From the NCBI RefSeq assembly GCF_003386195.1, contig NZ_QRDX01000001.1:124001-188000 (forward strand): DNA of 64,000 bases. The letters run 5' to 3'. Every line of letters begins with the position of its first letter. The first letter of the stretch is position 1. The notes below the pieces were generated by a model. The model worked only from the letters and a program-made list of their open reading frames with translations. It did no database searches and had not been told where the DNA came from. Origin of the DNA: Seonamhaeicola aphaedonensis. GTDB lineage: Bacteria > Bacteroidota > Bacteroidia > Flavobacteriales > Flavobacteriaceae. The position numbers were made by a program, and so were the translations under genes. Shown here piece by piece: positions 62,369-64,000 of this stretch.

Positions 62369-63626
62369 GCCAAACTTCTTCTAAACAATCAACCAATTTA
62401 TCAATATCTTGTTGATTATGTTCTGCGGAAATACTTATCCTAAATCGTTGATCGTTTTGAGACACCGCCGGAAACTCGATAGAATTGATAAATATTCCCA
62501 TCTTATCTAGTTGCATGTTTGCATTACGAATATTTATCCATGTTGGTACTTTAACCGAAATAATCGCAGCCTCTGGCTCAGCTGTTAACTCAAAACCTCT
62601 TAGCTTACTAACTGCATATTTTGTGTTTTCCAGAACCTTTTTACGCCTCCACGGCTCATGCTCTAAAAGGTCTAGTCCTGCTAATACAGAAACTATTGTA
62701 ACTGGCGGAAGTGCTGCCGAAAAAACGTAAGGCCTCGAATAATATCTAAAATACTCTATTATATCTTTATCAGCCGATAAAAAACCTCCTGTAAGTGCAA
62801 ATGCTTTACTAAATGTACCCATGGAAATATCTACGTCTTTCTCTAATTGAAAATGTTCAGCAGTTCCACCTCCTTTATCTCCTAAAACACCTGTACCATG
62901 TGCATCATCCAGAATAAGTAGAACACCAAGTTTTTTACATACTTCAGCTATTTTAGGCAATTTTGCTAAATCACCATCCATTGAATAAACCCCTTCAACA
63001 CAAACAAATGTTTCTTTATATTTTTTTTGGTCTAATTCAACCAAAACTTTCTCTAAGGAACCTATATCATTGTGTCTAAAAGTCTTGAAATTAGCATTAT
63101 TTAATTTTATGCCATCGTATAAAGATGCATGACTGTATTTATCTAAGACAAAATTATTTTGGGTATTAGATATGGCTGAAGCCAATCCTAAATTAGCCAT
63201 ATATCCTGATGGAAAAATGAGAGTATCTTCTTTCTTTTTCAAACTTGACAGTCTATCTTCTAGTTCATTCATTAGTAAGGTATATCCATTCAATAATGGT
63301 GGTCCTCCTATACCAATCCCAAATTTTTGTATTACAGCGTCTATTTTTTCTTTTATGTAAGGGTGATTGGCAAAACCGAGATAATTATTAGAAGCAAACA
63401 TTAACATTTCGCGTTCTTTTTTAAGTGCATTATCAAATACAGATACCGTTCTTCCTGTTGCAGAAACAATCATTCTTCTATACGTAAACTCCCTATTTAC
63501 CTCTAATCTATTAAGCATAGCATTGAAACAAGAACTTTTATCCTTCAATGATTTATTCCTATTTGCTTTTTCAAAATGATATAGATCATTTTTTTCTGCA
63601 GTTAATTCATTCAACAAATTTCTCAT
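62346..63626 (-). CDS. Alpha-oxoamine synthase (SPT/KBL/BioF-like)
   Basis: A 426-residue PLP enzyme of the alpha-oxoamine synthase family: FASNNYLGFANHP, GGPPLLNGYTLLMNELEDRL, FPSGYMANLGL, DDAHGTGVLGDKG and the PLP lysine in GTFSKAFALTGGF. It condenses an amino acid with an acyl thioester and loses CO2. Serine palmitoyltransferase, capnine-type and BioF/KBL enzymes cannot be told apart by motif alone, but the lipid kinase and exporter next to it favour a long-chain lipid base (inference). It is coupled to the upstream ThiL-like gene by a four-base overlap. Confidence 0.85.
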   Translation of the reverse strand: MRNLLNELTAEKNDLYHFEKANRNKSLKDKSSCFNAMLNRLEVNREFTYRRMIVSATGRTVSVFDNALKKEREMLMFASNNYLGFANHPYIKEKIDAVIQKFGIGIGGPPLLNGYTLLMNELEDRLSSLKKKEDTLIFPSGYMANLGLASAISNTQNNFVLDKYSHASLYDGIKLNNANFKTFRHNDIGSLEKVLVELDQKKYKETFVCVEGVYSMDGDLAKLPKIAEVCKKLGVLLILDDAHGTGVLGDKGGGTAEHFQLEKDVDISMGTFSKAFALTGGFLSADKDIIEYFRYYSRPYVFSAALPPVTIVSVLAGLDLLEHEPWRRKKVLENTKYAVSKLRGFELTAEPEAAIISVKVPTWINIRNANMQLDKMGIFINSIEFPAVSQNDQRFRISISAEHNQQDIDKLVDCLEEVWHDSAKNS

Positions 63627-64000
63627 AATCTCAAGTCTTTATCTAATTTCAATAACTCCACCATATATTGTTGCGGACTTTTAATATTATTCTTATTGTA
63701 AAGATTAGTTGTATCAAAAATATTTATTGAAAAACCGTCAACATTGGTAAACAGTTTTGATTTATTATCTACATCTCCTATCTTAGTTGGATTCCAATTT
63801 ATTCGTTTAGCCTCGGTTTCAAACTTTTTAATCTTGTCTGAGGGAATAGTGAATAATAATTCATATTCACCATGTGGACCACACATAAAAATCCAATTTG
63901 GAAGTTGTTTCTCTTCAGAAATTTTCAAACATGTTTTATGAAGAATGTCATTTAAAGGAGTTGTAAGATTAATCCCTAGGTTATTTAATTCCATAAGTTG
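63623..64000 (-). CDS. AIR-synthase/ThiL-like protein, N-terminus beyond window
   Basis: Only the C-terminal 125 codons are visible, and the frame stays open to the window edge, so an ATG at 63994 is probably internal. The segment GPHGEYELLFTIPSDKI followed by WNPTKIGDV matches the C-terminal domain of ThiL and AIR-synthase-like proteins, where GGEDYELLFT is the usual wording. The GG-ED reading is altered here to PHGEY. It probably acts on ATP and an unknown substrate. It opens the visible part of the lipid operon. Confidence 0.6.
   Translation of the reverse strand, partial: QLMELNNLGINLTTPLNDILHKTCLKISEEKQLPNWIFMCGPHGEYELLFTIPSDKIKKFETEAKRINWNPTKIGDVDNKSKLFTNVDGFSINIFDTTNLYNKNNIKSPQQYMVELLKLDKDLRL

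Noticed and set aside
1-64000. CRISPR arrays, tRNA or rRNA genes, prophage
   Set aside because: I saw no regularly spaced repeats apart from the short ones listed, no tRNA-like folds and no phage genes.

Overview
The window looks like chromosomal DNA of a marine, polysaccharide-degrading member of the Flavobacteriaceae (Bacteroidota). The reasons are: AT-rich sequence, SusC/SusD pairs, a hybrid two-component sensor (HTCS), TAnnTTTG-type promoters, a type IX secretion gene (porT) next to menG, a TamL-type outer-membrane lipoprotein, and many sulfatases and rhamnosidases. The species cannot be named from sequence alone.

Bases 1-36,190 hold a polysaccharide utilisation locus (PUL) aimed at a sulfated, rhamnose-containing glycan. 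It has an HTCS sensor (cut by the left edge), a GntR/LacI-type regulator, four sulfatases, two GH78 alpha-L-rhamnosidases, a DUF5722-type putative glycoside hydrolase and one SusC/SusD pair. An inner-membrane rhamnose symporter (RhaT) and enzymes of an oxidative, non-phosphorylating deoxysugar route follow: a cytochrome c/PQQ-type dehydrogenase, an amidohydrolase lactonase, two SDRs, an FAH-family hydrolase, an FAD-linked oxidase, and an unusual epimerase/SMP-30 fusion. The sugar-acid dehydratase this route needs is not in the window. Five PUL promoters share a previously unlabelled element (ACAG then roughly ATTCGGCAGGATGG) placed exactly 19 bases before a TAnnTTTG-like -7 box. Two IS982-family elements have landed in the PUL. 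One is intact with a 7-bp target duplication; the other is killed by a single in-frame stop.

Bases 36,352-53,513 are mostly housekeeping: rsmG, a fatty acid desaturase, an aminotransferase, TrkH/TrkA potassium uptake, menG, porT, a TrmH-type RNA methyltransferase, tamL, fbaA, accD, rpsO and pnp. In between are two decayed tandem copies of a small-protein gene (39.56-40.04 kb) and a dispersed palindromic repeat (51.04-51.12 kb).

Bases 53,571-56,093 are a LysR regulator divergent from a small membrane protein, an SbtA-type bicarbonate permease and a 103-residue unknown. A perfect 12-bp inverted repeat lies between the two arms.

Bases 56,182-64,000 (minus strand) are a tightly coupled seven-gene operon with overlapping genes: an AIR-synthase/ThiL-like protein (cut by the right edge), an alpha-oxoamine synthase, a DUF3419/BtaA-like aminocarboxypropyl transferase, a GNAT-like protein, an RND/MMPL exporter, a diacylglycerol-kinase-like lipid kinase and a UbiA-type prenyltransferase. 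I do not recognise this combination as a described pathway. It is the best candidate in the window for a new system, probably making and exporting an unusual amino-containing lipid.
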